A stretch of 31,021 nt of DNA from Archaeoglobaceae archaeon (GTDB taxonomy: Archaea > Halobacteriota > Archaeoglobi > Archaeoglobales > JdFR-42), in the NCBI GenBank assembly GCA_015523685.1, contig WAJW01000166.1:1-31021 (forward strand), written 5' to 3'. Positions 23,630-31,021 of this stretch are shown one piece after another; position 1 is the first letter of the stretch, and each line of letters opens with the position of its first letter. The position numbers and the translations under genes were made by a program. Under the pieces are notes generated by a model. That model worked only from the letters and a program-made list of their open reading frames with translations, made no database searches and was not told where the DNA came from.

Positions 23630-23845
23630 TTAGATGATATGCCCTGCGATAAAAAGGTTATATAAAAATTCATCAACAGTTCTTTTCTGTGCTAATTGCC
23701 GTAACACCCGGTATAAACGGATGACATCCCTCTTTTCTCCATTAATCTTGTAATTGTCTGCATGAATCACCACGACATTCCAATCTGTAGCGAGAGTAAT
23801 CTGAAAGCCCATGGGATGTTGTTGCAATCGTCTCAGTATCAGGGA
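23630..23845 (-). pseudogene. Short orphan coding fragment, possibly the C-terminus of a lost gene
   Basis: An open frame of about 70 codons on the minus strand reads LILRRLQQHPMGFQITLATD followed by WNVVVIHADNYKINGEK, then a helical end VIRLYRVLRQLAQKR and stop. The composition looks like real protein (even hydrophobic spacing, NG turn, charged helix), but there is no ribosome site or good start codon; the first possible one is a TTG, and a stop lies just upstream. I do not recognise the family. It lies in a patch with broken relBE genes, which fits a decayed island. Confidence 0.3.
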
Positions 23846-23920
23846 TTATGCTCATTAAAAGGATCCATCAAACCACTTCACCATATTAAGCAGAGATTGG
23901 ACTCAGGGATTAAAAAGCAT

Positions 23921-23930
23921 TTTTAAATAT
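23921..23930 (+). promoter_or_regulatory. TATA-like box of the decayed relBE pair
   Basis: TTTTAAATAT lies about 28-32 nt ahead of the ATG at 23958, so the promoter of the lost operon may still be intact although its genes are broken. Confidence 0.35.
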
Positions 23931-23957
23931 TAGGGGATTAAACCTGATGGTGATACT

Positions 23958-24173
23958 ATGACCCTTAAAGTGCTGGTGGATATTGTTAATGATAACAGAG
24001 CTTATTGAGAAGCTTGAAAAAAGGAACTTGAAGAGCTAAGAGATGAGCTTTTAATCTACGGCAATGAAGAACTTATTGAGAGCATCAAAAGAGGGTTAAA
24101 AGATCTTGATGAAGGCAAATTCAAGAGATGTGAGAATTTGGATGAGATAAAAGCTGTTTTCGAAGAGTTATGA
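23958..24173 (+). pseudogene. Decayed RelB-like antitoxin
   Basis: From ATG 23958 the frame reads MTLKVLVDIVNDNRAY and hits two stops. Shifting by one base after codon 11 reads ITELIEKLEK, and returning to the first frame after an A-run gives KKELEELRDELL, then YGNEELIESIKRGLKDLDEG and NLDEIKAVFEEL with a proper stop at 24171-24173. Two compensating frameshifts therefore break an antitoxin of roughly 70 residues of the archaeal RelB kind (helix-rich, 'S-I-K-R-G-L-K-D-L-D-E-G' centre). The stop overlaps the start of the relE-like remnant (TTATGA), the normal arrangement of a toxin-antitoxin pair. Confidence 0.6.
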
Positions 24174-24376
24174 TATATGAGGCAGTTTTCTTCGATAGGT
24201 TCCTTAAAATAGCAAAAAAACTTAAAAAAAGGACTATACTACCTTCGAGAGATTGCAATCCAGAAACATTGCAAACCTCTTAAGTCCAAGATGAAATGAT
24301 CGAGGAGGGCAATATTCAAAATAGAGGGGGATTATGTTTGATCGTCAACTACAACCAGCATAACAAGGCTTTTTAA
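24170..24376 (+). pseudogene. Decayed RelE/ParE-like toxin
   Basis: ATG 24170 reads MIYEAVFFDRFLKIAKKLKK, the first strand and helix of RelE-type toxins. A frameshift follows; the next frame gives IAIQKHCKPLKSKMK (compare the 'KPLKGKLKG' element of the family), another gives RAIFKIEGDYV, and after one missing T the end reads LIVNYNQHNKAF with a stop, matching the last strands of RelE. All parts are in the right order, so this is one toxin gene broken by at least three frame changes. Some may be sequencing errors in A- or T-runs, but the antitoxin is also broken. Confidence 0.65.
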
Positions 24377-24423
24377 TGGTATCTCAGGCAGGAAAATAAC
24401 TGTTTAAAGAGCTAATAATTGGA

Positions 24424-24508
24424 CGCCGAGGAAGGGATTTGAACCCTTGCGTCCCGGAGGGACACAGGCTCTCAAGGCCTGCGCCTTAGTCCACTCGGCC
24501 ACCTCGGC
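24424..24508 (-). tRNA. tRNA-Ser (anticodon UGA)
   Basis: The minus strand folds into a cloverleaf: acceptor arm GCCGAGG/CCTCGGC, D-arm with GTGGCCGAGTGGACTAAGGC, anticodon stem CAGGC/GCCTG with loop CTTGAGA (anticodon TGA), a long variable arm TGTCCCTCCGGGACG and T-arm GGGTTCAAATCCC. The long variable arm and the discriminator G are serine features. CCA is not fully encoded. No intron is seen. It reads UCA and related serine codons. Confidence 0.97.
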
Positions 24509-24532
24509 TCAGCCAGTTTACGCATGTGGGAG

Positions 24533-24541
24533 TAATAAACT
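24533..24541 (-). promoter_or_regulatory. TATA box of tRNA-Ser
   Basis: Minus-strand TTTATTACT, centre about 26-29 nt before the first base of the tRNA (24508), the standard archaeal spacing. Confidence 0.5.
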
Positions 24542-24554
24542 TTATGGTGGTTGT

Positions 24555-26222
24555 TTAGAGCGGATTGAGATCATTTAAGAGATGTCTGTATCTATCGTAG
24601 GAAACCTTCTCCTCCCGGATATCCTTCTCTGCATTACTCCTGTCTCTTTCCGAAACCGGCCCGAATCCCCCTCCTCCCGGAGTTTCTATCACCACCACGT
24701 CATCTTTCATTAACCTTACAGTTATCTTTGAAGGCAGTGCTGTAATCTCACCATTTCTCACAACGTAATTCCTTCCGGCCATTCCATTTTCCCCACCATA
24801 CAGCCCGGAGGGTCTGAATTTCCTTCTGTCTGACTGGATGGACAGAACCGCGGTATCGCTGAGAATCCTTATTGCCCTTCTTATTCCAAGACCCCCTCTG
24901 TTCCTTCCGAGACCACATGAATTCTGGATCAGCTCGTATTTCTCAATAAAAAGAGGATAGGTTGATTCTATCACTTCAATCGGAGTATTTGCAGTATTGG
25001 TCATGTGATCATGAATCCCGTCCTGACCATCCATTCCAGGACGGGCACCCTGTCCACCTCCTATGGTTTCGTAGTATGTGAATGCCCTCCCTCCATCCAG
25101 TCCACCGATGATAACATTGTTCATTGTCCCACAGGATTGGGCCGGGATTTTATCTGGAAGAGCTTTTGAAAATGCTTTAAACAGAACATCAACCACCCTC
25201 TGGGATGTCTCAACATTTCCCGCTGAAACGGCTCGATTTCTCCGTGGATTCAGGAGAGTGCCTTCAGGTATGGTGATGGACAGTGGAACATAACAACCAT
25301 GATTTGGAGGGACATCCGGATCGGTTACGCATCTCACAGCATAATACACTGAGGAGAGGGTGACGGAGTAGGGGGCATTGATGTTCGCATCCCTGTCTCC
25401 TGAGGTTCCCGTAAAATCTATACTCATCCTGCTACCTCTCACCTCAACAGTGCAGGATATCCTTATGGGCTCATCGGTATTTCCATCATCATCCATATAA
25501 TCCTCGCCAGCATAAACCCCATCTGGAATTTTCTGGATTGCCTTTCTCACTCTCCTCTCACTGTAAGATATTATCTCATCAGTGAACGTTCTGTAAAACT
25601 CCACTCCATACTTTCTCAGTGTATGAAGAAATCTTTTCTCACCGAGATTGTTAGCAGCTATCTGGGCTCTCAGATCCCCGAGCCTTTCTTCCGGGGTTCT
25701 GGTGTTGAATTCTATTATGCGAAAAATATCTCTGTTTTCCCTTCCCCCGATAATCAACCTGGATGGTGGAATTCTGAAACCCTCCTGAAATATCTCATTG
25801 CTTTTGCCCGGCATAGAACCGGGGGTCATACCACCGACATCAGCATGATGCGCCTTATTCACCACGTAACCCAACAGGTCTCCTTCAAACATTACCGGCT
25901 TTACAAGTGTTATATCATTCAGATGAGACCCGCCGGAATATGGATCGTTGAGGATTATCTGATCCCCTTCCCCAAGCTCTTCTTCGCTGTAATACCTCCT
26001 GACAACCTGAATGGCAAGGGGCATGGAACCCAGATGCACCGGAATGTGCTCTGCCTGAGCTATAAGCCGTCCATTCCAGTCGAAAAGGGCACAGCTTGCA
26101 TCCATCCTTTCCTTGATATTTGGTGAGTACGATGCTTTTTTCAGAACCGCACCCATCTCTTCTGTTATTGAAACAAACAGATTTTTCATCACCTCCAGTC
26201 TTGCAGGGTCCAGCTTCATCAT
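24555..26222 (-). CDS. hyuB: Hydantoinase/oxoprolinase subunit B
   Basis: 555 residues of the HyuB family, beginning KLDPARLEVMKNLFVSITEE. Typical segments are SCALFDWNGRLIAQAEHIPVH, ILNDPYSGGSHLNDITLVKPV, NKAHHADVGGMTPGSMPG (His/Asp-rich, probably metal binding) and the Gly-rich end ETPGGGGFGPVSERD. With HyuA it opens cyclic amides using ATP: N-methylhydantoin, 5-oxoproline, or in carboxylase relatives acetone or acetophenone. The substrate is not clear. The gene overlaps the end of hyuA; ATG 26222 and ATG 26219 are both possible, the second having better spacing to GAGGTG. The tRNA-Ser gene follows 46 bp downstream. Confidence 0.92.
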   Translation of the reverse strand: MMKLDPARLEVMKNLFVSITEEMGAVLKKASYSPNIKERMDASCALFDWNGRLIAQAEHIPVHLGSMPLAIQVVRRYYSEEELGEGDQIILNDPYSGGSHLNDITLVKPVMFEGDLLGYVVNKAHHADVGGMTPGSMPGKSNEIFQEGFRIPPSRLIIGGRENRDIFRIIEFNTRTPEERLGDLRAQIAANNLGEKRFLHTLRKYGVEFYRTFTDEIISYSERRVRKAIQKIPDGVYAGEDYMDDDGNTDEPIRISCTVEVRGSRMSIDFTGTSGDRDANINAPYSVTLSSVYYAVRCVTDPDVPPNHGCYVPLSITIPEGTLLNPRRNRAVSAGNVETSQRVVDVLFKAFSKALPDKIPAQSCGTMNNVIIGGLDGGRAFTYYETIGGGQGARPGMDGQDGIHDHMTNTANTPIEVIESTYPLFIEKYELIQNSCGLGRNRGGLGIRRAIRILSDTAVLSIQSDRRKFRPSGLYGGENGMAGRNYVVRNGEITALPSKITVRLMKDDVVVIETPGGGGFGPVSERDRSNAEKDIREEKVSYDRYRHLLNDLNPL

Positions 26223-28234
26223 CGCACCTCTATCAGCACATTTCCATATTCATCAACTCTGCATTTCATTCCCGGATATACAACAATGGTTGAACCATTA
26301 TCGAATATTACACAGGGACCATCCTGTTTAAAACCCGGATAGAGATTTTCTTTCAGAAAAAGAGAGGTCTCAATTTTTTCCGGAATGCCATTCACTTCAA
26401 ACAGGGCTTCCTTTCTCCCCCATTCATCTCCATTTCCCTCTGGAGGGGCCGAATATGGTGGGCTCTCTCTTGGACAAACCACAGTCATTCTCAAATTTAC
26501 TATTTCCACATCTTCTCCTCTCACCGAATAGCCGTATTTCCTCTCATGAAGATTGTAAAACTCCTCAACAGCCCTCTCCACATCTCCTGAATATTGCACA
26601 TTTATAGCATAACTCTGCCCTCTGTATCTCATGTCAAGAGAGGGGAGGAAAATAGCCTTTTCAACTTCCAAACCCTGTTCCAGCAACTCCTTTTCTCCAA
26701 GCTCCTGAAACTCAGATATAACCTCATCTATTCTATTCTTTACCGCATTTTCAGCTTTTAGAAGAACGGATCTGCTGTAATCCAGCTTTATATCCGAGAC
26801 AAGCAGTCCAAATGCAGAAAAAACACCCGGGTAATTGGGAACTATAACCTCCGGAATTCCAAGCTCTCTGGCAAGAGCTCCAGAATGCATTGGACCTGCT
26901 CCTCCATACGAAACGAGCCTGAATTCCGCAGGATCATAACCTTTTTCAGTTGACATCACTCTTAATGCCCTCACCATATTTGAATTCGCCACACTCCATA
27001 TACCGATAATGAGGTTCTCCAGATCCATTGAGATTTTCTCAGCAAATTTTTCGGCGAATCTCAAGGCTAAATCTCTCTTCAACTCCATCTCTCCCCTCAG
27101 GAACAGTGTTTCATGCAGATACCCCAGCAGGAGGTTGGCATCAGTAACCGTGATCTTTCTACCTCCCCTTCCATAACATACCGGGCCGGGTTCAGAACCT
27201 GCCGATTCAGGACCCACCCTCAGTGCACCCCCTTCGTCGATCCATGCAATACTTCCCCCTCCTGCTCCTATCGTGGAGATTTCAATCATGGGAATCCGAA
27301 CAGGATACTCCTCAATGGAGCCTTCGGATGTCCATGAGATGTGGCCGTTCACTATTGACGAAACATCTGTGCTCGTTCCACCCATATCAAAGGTGATCAG
27401 GTTTTTTATTCCCAGAAGATCGCCAAGAAACTTCGATGCCGAAACTCCTCCCGCAGGTCCTGACAGAATCGTGTAAACCGGCCTTTTTGTGACAATCTCT
27501 GCTTTAGCAACTCCCCCACCCGATTGCATCACGTAAAAATCCTTCACCCCGTAGTCCTTAAGAACGTGATTGAGCCTTTCAAGATATCTTTTTATCAGAG
27601 GTTTCACGTAAGCATCAAGAACCGTTGTACTTGCCCTTTCAAATTCCCTGATTTCCGGGAGGATCTCGGATGATACAGAAATCTCAACGTCAAGTTCTCT
27701 TTTAACAAGATCACTGATCCTTCTTTCATGTTCGGGGTTCAGGAATGAGAAGAGGAGTACCACTGCAACAGACTCCACTCCACTCTCTCTCAACCTTTCA
27801 ATTATATTCCCTATACCTTCCTCATCCAGCTTCTTCAAAACCTCTCCATTTCTGTTTATCCTCTCATCAACCTCAAATCTGAGGTCTCTCGGTACAAGTG
27901 GGGGTAGCCGAGTTGAATACAGATCATAGAGGGTGGGTCTGGTCTGTCTGCCTATTTCAATTATATCTCTGAAACCTGATGTGGTTATGAGAGCCGTTTT
28001 TGCTCCCTTTCGCTCAATTATCGCATTTGTTGCTATAGTGGTTGCGTGTGAGAAGACAATTTTCCCGGAATTACCCGAAAAAATTTTGTTCATGATGACC
28101 CTGAGCCCTCTTTCCACTGCTCTTTCAGGATTATCAGGAGTGGTTAACATCTTGAATGTTCTGAGCTGATGACCGTCAAAGTAAACAAAGTCGGTAAACG
28201 TTCCGCCCACGTCGGTTGCAATTGACACCACCAT
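26219..28234 (-). CDS. hyuA: Hydantoinase/oxoprolinase subunit A
   Basis: 671 residues. The N-terminal actin-like ATPase half shows SIATDVGGTFTDFVYF (phosphate 1 loop), ATTIATNAIIERKGAKTALIT and ITFDMGGTSTDVSSI (phosphate 2 loop); GPAGGVSASKFLG and AGSEPGPVCYGRGG are further HyuA marks. The C-terminal domain ends with PGFKQDGPCVIFDNGSTIVVYPG. It forms the ATP-using partner of HyuB. An in-frame ATG at 28291 would add a hydrophobic 19-residue leader, but ATG 28234 starts exactly at the family N-terminus (MVVSIATDVGGTF) and lies about 25 nt past a TATA-like box, so the extension is not used. hyuB follows with an overlap. Confidence 0.92.
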   Translation of the reverse strand: MVVSIATDVGGTFTDFVYFDGHQLRTFKMLTTPDNPERAVERGLRVIMNKIFSGNSGKIVFSHATTIATNAIIERKGAKTALITTSGFRDIIEIGRQTRPTLYDLYSTRLPPLVPRDLRFEVDERINRNGEVLKKLDEEGIGNIIERLRESGVESVAVVLLFSFLNPEHERRISDLVKRELDVEISVSSEILPEIREFERASTTVLDAYVKPLIKRYLERLNHVLKDYGVKDFYVMQSGGGVAKAEIVTKRPVYTILSGPAGGVSASKFLGDLLGIKNLITFDMGGTSTDVSSIVNGHISWTSEGSIEEYPVRIPMIEISTIGAGGGSIAWIDEGGALRVGPESAGSEPGPVCYGRGGRKITVTDANLLLGYLHETLFLRGEMELKRDLALRFAEKFAEKISMDLENLIIGIWSVANSNMVRALRVMSTEKGYDPAEFRLVSYGGAGPMHSGALARELGIPEVIVPNYPGVFSAFGLLVSDIKLDYSRSVLLKAENAVKNRIDEVISEFQELGEKELLEQGLEVEKAIFLPSLDMRYRGQSYAINVQYSGDVERAVEEFYNLHERKYGYSVRGEDVEIVNLRMTVVCPRESPPYSAPPEGNGDEWGRKEALFEVNGIPEKIETSLFLKENLYPGFKQDGPCVIFDNGSTIVVYPGMKCRVDEYGNVLIEVR

Positions 28235-28253
28235 CAGAGTTGAGATAACAGTT

Positions 28254-28264
28254 ATGATAATTAA
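28254..28264 (-). promoter_or_regulatory. Probable TATA box of the hyuAB operon
   Basis: Minus-strand TTAATTATCAT about 25 nt before the hyuA ATG at 28234, following GTGAAACTC. No ribosome site precedes the ATG, so a leaderless mRNA is predicted. Confidence 0.45.
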
Positions 28265-28313
28265 GAGTTTCACAGTGCTTGAAATACCCAATCGAGCCCG
28301 TCATCCCGACGCC

Positions 28314-29129
28314 CTAAAAAGGATACAGAACCATTCGATACGATGGTGGTCTTTTTCTGAGCTTCCTGCCGTAATATAGCCCAACGGCAAGTCCTGTTAG
28401 ATGAGCTGCCGATGCAATTCCTGTGATACTGGACAGAGGAAGGAAAATTATATCATAGATGGCGAAAAGAATCAGGGCGGTTCTTATGCTCAGTGGTATG
28501 AAGAAGAACACCAGAACCCTGACTTCAGGGGCTATTACTGCAAGAGATGCAAAAACACCGTAAATCGCTCCTGATGCACCCAGAGCTGGTGTGGGGTCAC
28601 CGGAAAGGATGGAGTATGCCAGATATCCGAGGTTCCCGGCCATACCAGACAGAAGGAAAATTTTGAGAAAATTCCCTCCACCAACCCTTCTTTCCAGCTC
28701 ATTTCCGAAAAAAAGGAGGACAATAAAATTGATGAGAAAGTGATTCAGGCCTCCGTGAAGGAATATGCTCGTCAAAATCCCCCAGGGTTTCCGAGTTATG
28801 TTTCCGGGGTCAAAATAAAAGAGTGGTGTGAAATGGGGGATTGCAAGCTGGAGAAAGAAAACAATTGCAATAAGAGCAAGTATCAGGTTCGTATAACCAT
28901 AGCTTACCAGACGGAATTTTCCTGAGGATATCCTTCTTTTCCTTCTTACCGGTACGGAATAATCTTCTTCAATCCTTCTTTTTTCCACCGGGGATTTGAC
29001 TATTCCTGCTTCCAGACCCGGACAGCTGTGGTATTCTGGAAGTCTATGTTCAGAGCAATAAACTCCCCCACAGTAACTGCACACGTAGGGAAGAACTTCA
29101 TGTTTTCCGCATATCTCACATCTGTTCAT
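28314..29129 (-). CDS. Rhomboid intramembrane serine protease with N-terminal AN1 zinc finger
   Basis: 271 residues. Residues 4-36 form an AN1 zinc finger (C4, C7, C17, C20, C25, H28, H34, C36). A basic linker (VRRKRRISSGK) leads to six membrane helices. The protease core has H125-x4-H130-x3-N134 in FLHGGLNHFLINF, the catalytic S186 in PALGASGAIYG and H243 in SAAHLTGLAVG, the Ser-His dyad of active rhomboids. It should cut membrane proteins inside or near the membrane, with the finger on the cytoplasmic side to bind a partner, perhaps ubiquitin-like or misfolded protein. The ATG overlaps the preceding regulator gene by 14 bp. Fourth gene of the DUF432-MscS-regulator-rhomboid operon. Confidence 0.93.
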   Translation of the reverse strand: MNRCEICGKHEVLPYVCSYCGGVYCSEHRLPEYHSCPGLEAGIVKSPVEKRRIEEDYSVPVRRKRRISSGKFRLVSYGYTNLILALIAIVFFLQLAIPHFTPLFYFDPGNITRKPWGILTSIFLHGGLNHFLINFIVLLFFGNELERRVGGGNFLKIFLLSGMAGNLGYLAYSILSGDPTPALGASGAIYGVFASLAVIAPEVRVLVFFFIPLSIRTALILFAIYDIIFLPLSSITGIASAAHLTGLAVGLYYGRKLRKRPPSYRMVLYPF

Positions 29130-29583
29130 TCAGAGCTCTCTCCCACATCGCCACGAACTTTTCACGAGTTGAATTCTCGATGTGATCTTTCAGGTCCGGC
29201 CTTTCAATCTCGTATTTTAGAGGTATGAGTTCAGGAACACCGAACCTGCCGGAATGATGGAGCCTTTCAATCTCCTCTTCGATCCTTCTTATTTTTTTCT
29301 TCAAATAAAATTCTGGACTTAAAATCTCTTCGATTTTTTTAATTGTCTCATAGAGTTTTTCTCCTCGATCTGTCAGTCTGACGACCCTGGTTCTGCCTCT
29401 CATCTCTGTCTTAACAATACCGTTATCCTCAAGAACCCTCAGAACCTTGACAGCATGGGCGTAAGAGGTCTCGAGCATTCTCGAGAGTTCCGAAATGGAC
29501 CCGGATCCAATGTCACCGAGGATATTTACAATTTTGAAGGGAACTCTGTTAAAGAACATCCGCGATAGATCTCTGTCGTTCAT
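29116..29583 (-). CDS. MarR/ArsR-like winged-helix transcription regulator
   Basis: 155 residues. The winged helix (residues 13-80) has IVNILGDIGSGSISELSRML, the recognition helix TSYAHAVKVLRVLEDNGIV and wing KTEMRGRTRVVRLTDRGEKLY, as in archaeal MarR- or HxlR-like proteins. The rest is a charged coiled-coil (KKIRRIEEEIERL) with no Cys-rich metal site, so dimerisation through the helix is likely. It sits four bases after the mscS stop and overlaps the rhomboid gene, so it is probably cotranscribed and may control its own operon. Ligand unknown. Confidence 0.8.
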   Translation of the reverse strand: MNDRDLSRMFFNRVPFKIVNILGDIGSGSISELSRMLETSYAHAVKVLRVLEDNGIVKTEMRGRTRVVRLTDRGEKLYETIKKIEEILSPEFYLKKKIRRIEEEIERLHHSGRFGVPELIPLKYEIERPDLKDHIENSTREKFVAMWERALNEQM

Positions 29584-29587
29584 GGCA

Positions 29588-30406
29588 TCACTTTCTCTTT
29601 ACTCCAAGATCCGAAGCAAACCACACAACCCTCTGGGGATATGGAATCTCGATCCCTGCCTCCTCAACTGCATTCTTTATCTTCCACAGCAGTTTGGTTT
29701 TGACATCAAACCAGACATCTGATGGGGCCCAGACCCTGACCCTCAGATTAACACTGCTATCAGCGAGTTCCTCCACAAACACCTGAGGGGAGGGATTGAC
29801 GAGAGCAAAGGGGTGCTCTTCAACCACTTTGTTTATAACCTCTATCGCCTTATCCGCATCATCCGAATACCTTATACCGATCACATACTCAAATCTTCTT
29901 GCTGTGTGGTATGTGTAGTTCTGAATGTTTGCATTGAAAACCTTTTCATTCGGGAGTCTTACGTATATTCCATCCCACGTTCTTATCTTGGTGGAAAAGA
30001 CCGAAATATCCGTTACAACCCCTGAAACACCACTCAATTCAACTTTATCGCCTATATTGAGGGGTTTGTCAATGAAAAGAAATATTCCGGAAATGAGATT
30101 GGAGACCACAGTCTGGCTTGCAAAACCCAGTACAATACCCAGGATGCCACCCGCAACAAGCAATCCGGTGAGATGAATGCCAATCTGCGGGAGGACTGCA
30201 ATTATTGCAACAACTATTATACCATAGTAGATGATCTTCTCCAGAAGCACAAGAGTGCTGGCGGGAAGAACGTTTTTCAATGACTTCCTGATGTTAATCC
30301 TGATGAATCTGGCAACCACAACAGCAATGAAGGCTATTAAAATTACGGTTAAAACATCCTTCAAGGTGACGTCATTCCAAACGGTGATCCCGAGGATGTC
30401 TATCAT
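29588..30406 (-). CDS. MscS family mechanosensitive channel
   Basis: 272 residues. Three N-terminal membrane helices; the third, pore-lining one carries the Gly/Ala-rich LLVAGGILGIVLGFASQTVVSNLISG, the mark of MscS channels. The beta domain follows with IDKPLNIGDKVELSGVSGVV and RLPNEKVFNANIQNY, then the alpha/beta vestibule domain. It opens on membrane tension to release solutes after osmotic downshock. ATG 30406 directly overlaps the DUF432 stop (TGATG), so it is chosen over an in-frame GTG/ATG five codons upstream; GGTGGGGG in front acts as ribosome site. The size is close to E. coli MscS. Confidence 0.92.
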   Translation of the reverse strand: MIDILGITVWNDVTLKDVLTVILIAFIAVVVARFIRINIRKSLKNVLPASTLVLLEKIIYYGIIVVAIIAVLPQIGIHLTGLLVAGGILGIVLGFASQTVVSNLISGIFLFIDKPLNIGDKVELSGVSGVVTDISVFSTKIRTWDGIYVRLPNEKVFNANIQNYTYHTARRFEYVIGIRYSDDADKAIEVINKVVEEHPFALVNPSPQVFVEELADSSVNLRVRVWAPSDVWFDVKTKLLWKIKNAVEEAGIEIPYPQRVVWFASDLGVKRK

Positions 30407-31021
30407 CAGTACCCCCACCACATTGTGAATTTTTTTCCATCCGTTATCTTTTTTGGAGTCAGAATCCTTGCTTCAAGCTGTTTCAGAGATACAGCCCTTG
30501 TCATGTTCTTTTCAGGTGATTTTTCTCCGAACTTCACGGTTGCCACGTCTCTGTTCTGTACTTCCATGGTAACATCTCCAGTCCTTATACTCTCATCACT
30601 GTAAAACAGATTCATTGAACTGCAGTCCATCACCATCATGGACACGCTCACCCATTCCCTGTATCTGTTCTTTATCGTTATTTTAACCTCTGCCTTACCT
30701 TTCAAATTTTCAGGTTCAAATCCAATCTTCGCCCTGAAATATCTGCATATAATCCCCCGCTCAACCGAACCATAGAGGGTGTACTTTGGTTTTACATCAG
30801 AGAATACATCCAGGAGCTCAACATCATTCCTGCCAGAGACCATAACACCAGTTTCCACTGGAAATGACGTGTAGAAGGTTGATGAACCCGAAGGTTCAAC
30901 GACAATATCCGACTCAAAATCCAGCAGGATGGAGGAAGTAATTTTTTTCGGGAGAAAAACAGGAGGAAAAGGTTCAATTAACAGATTTCCTCTCCCGGAA
31001 AGATACAGCCTCTTTTCTTCA
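30406..31021 (-). CDS. DUF432 family protein, C-terminal part (cut by window edge)
   Basis: The frame is open from the right edge of the window to the stop at 30406; about 204 codons are visible, and the N-terminus lies outside. A GTG at 30858 is internal, not the start, because the reading continues upstream with LLIEPFPPVFLPKKITSS and DIVVEPSGSSTFYTSFP. The visible part is rich in beta strands (KAEVKITIKNRYREWVSVSM, VQNRDVATVKFG) and ends KKFTMWWGY. I recall archaeal DUF432 proteins next to MscS channels, so I assign that family; the function is unknown. No membrane helix is visible. Its stop overlaps the mscS ATG, indicating tight coupling and perhaps a soluble partner of the channel. Confidence 0.7.
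   Translation of the reverse strand, partial: EEKRLYLSGRGNLLIEPFPPVFLPKKITSSILLDFESDIVVEPSGSSTFYTSFPVETGVMVSGRNDVELLDVFSDVKPKYTLYGSVERGIICRYFRAKIGFEPENLKGKAEVKITIKNRYREWVSVSMMVMDCSSMNLFYSDESIRTGDVTMEVQNRDVATVKFGEKSPEKNMTRAVSLKQLEARILTPKKITDGKKFTMWWGY

Noticed and set aside
23574..24423. Insertion sequence or integrated element next to tRNA-Ser
   Set aside because: No transposase, integrase, terminal inverted repeats or repeated tRNA end could be found by eye, so no mobile element is called.
25623..26126. 167-codon frame opposite hyuB
   Set aside because: No start signal, no recognisable domain; hyuB on the other strand is complete.
28235..28291. Longer HyuA start adding a hydrophobic, signal-like segment
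   Set aside because: HyuA is cytoplasmic, the family N-terminus is at ATG 28234, and that region contains the promoter.
1..31021. CRISPR array or defence island
   Set aside because: No regularly spaced repeats and no cas, restriction or other defence genes apart from the broken relBE pair.

Overview
The window is a gene-dense, moderately AT-rich stretch of an archaeal chromosome. The archaeal signs are a Tfx-type HTH protein, a UPF0200/UPF0201 pair, an ADP-forming acyl-CoA synthetase split into two subunits, an archaeal-type TruA, an AN1-finger rhomboid, and TATA boxes about 23-28 nt ahead of many start codons. I recall the UPF0200/UPF0201 pair and the IMPase-NAD kinase neighbourhood from Archaeoglobus fulgidus, and the gene content (GlcD-like oxidase, Acd, hydantoinase, UbiD) fits Archaeoglobi or a related euryarchaeon. 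No rRNA or methanogenesis gene is present to settle the lineage.

Layout. 1-1.6 kb (minus): start of a CDP-alcohol phosphatidyltransferase preceded by a UbiD decarboxylase, plausibly a lipid/isoprenoid unit. 1.7-3.5 kb (plus): FAD-linked oxidase and hotdog thioesterase. 3.5-5.9 kb (minus): a tightly coupled four-gene operon (AKR-like protein, UPF0200 kinase, UPF0201 protein, TIM-barrel isomerase) joined by four-base NTGA overlaps. 6.0-8.7 kb (plus): Tfx regulator, PurC, a small unknown protein, TruA. 8.7-11.8 kb (minus): LeuD-LeuB-IMPase/FBPase-NAD kinase operon. 12-14.4 kb: secreted OB-fold-like protein, Tat-lipoprotein DUF362 protein, 2[4Fe-4S] ferredoxin and a very short chorismate-mutase-like protein. 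14.5-16.5 kb (plus): the beta and alpha subunits of an ADP-forming acyl-CoA synthetase. 16.5-20.5 kb: a cell-surface glycan cluster with two membrane GT2 glycosyltransferases, a polytopic membrane protein with HHF/DEF motifs, and a UPF0104-type membrane protein. 20.8-23.6 kb (minus): a metal-sensing ArsR-type regulator and a P1B-type ATPase carrying YPC where CPC/SPC is normal. 23.6-24.4 kb: a decayed patch with a broken relBE toxin-antitoxin pair. 24.4 kb: tRNA-Ser(UGA). 24.6-28.2 kb (minus): hydantoinase/oxoprolinase subunits A and B. 28.3-31.0 kb (minus): operon of DUF432 protein (cut by the window edge), MscS channel, winged-helix regulator and AN1-rhomboid protease.

Two genome-organisation features stand out. 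Three divergent gene pairs, only about 50-60 bp apart, appear to share one near-palindromic TATA element, with start codons placed so that transcripts would have no or almost no leader. Elsewhere starts are decided by strong GGAGGTG-type ribosome sites inside overlapping genes, including one likely CTG start. No complete novel defence system, CRISPR array or insertion sequence was found. The best candidates for new biology are the YPC-motif metal ATPase with its CPHC regulator, the DUF432-MscS-regulator-rhomboid operon, and the surface-glycan cluster.
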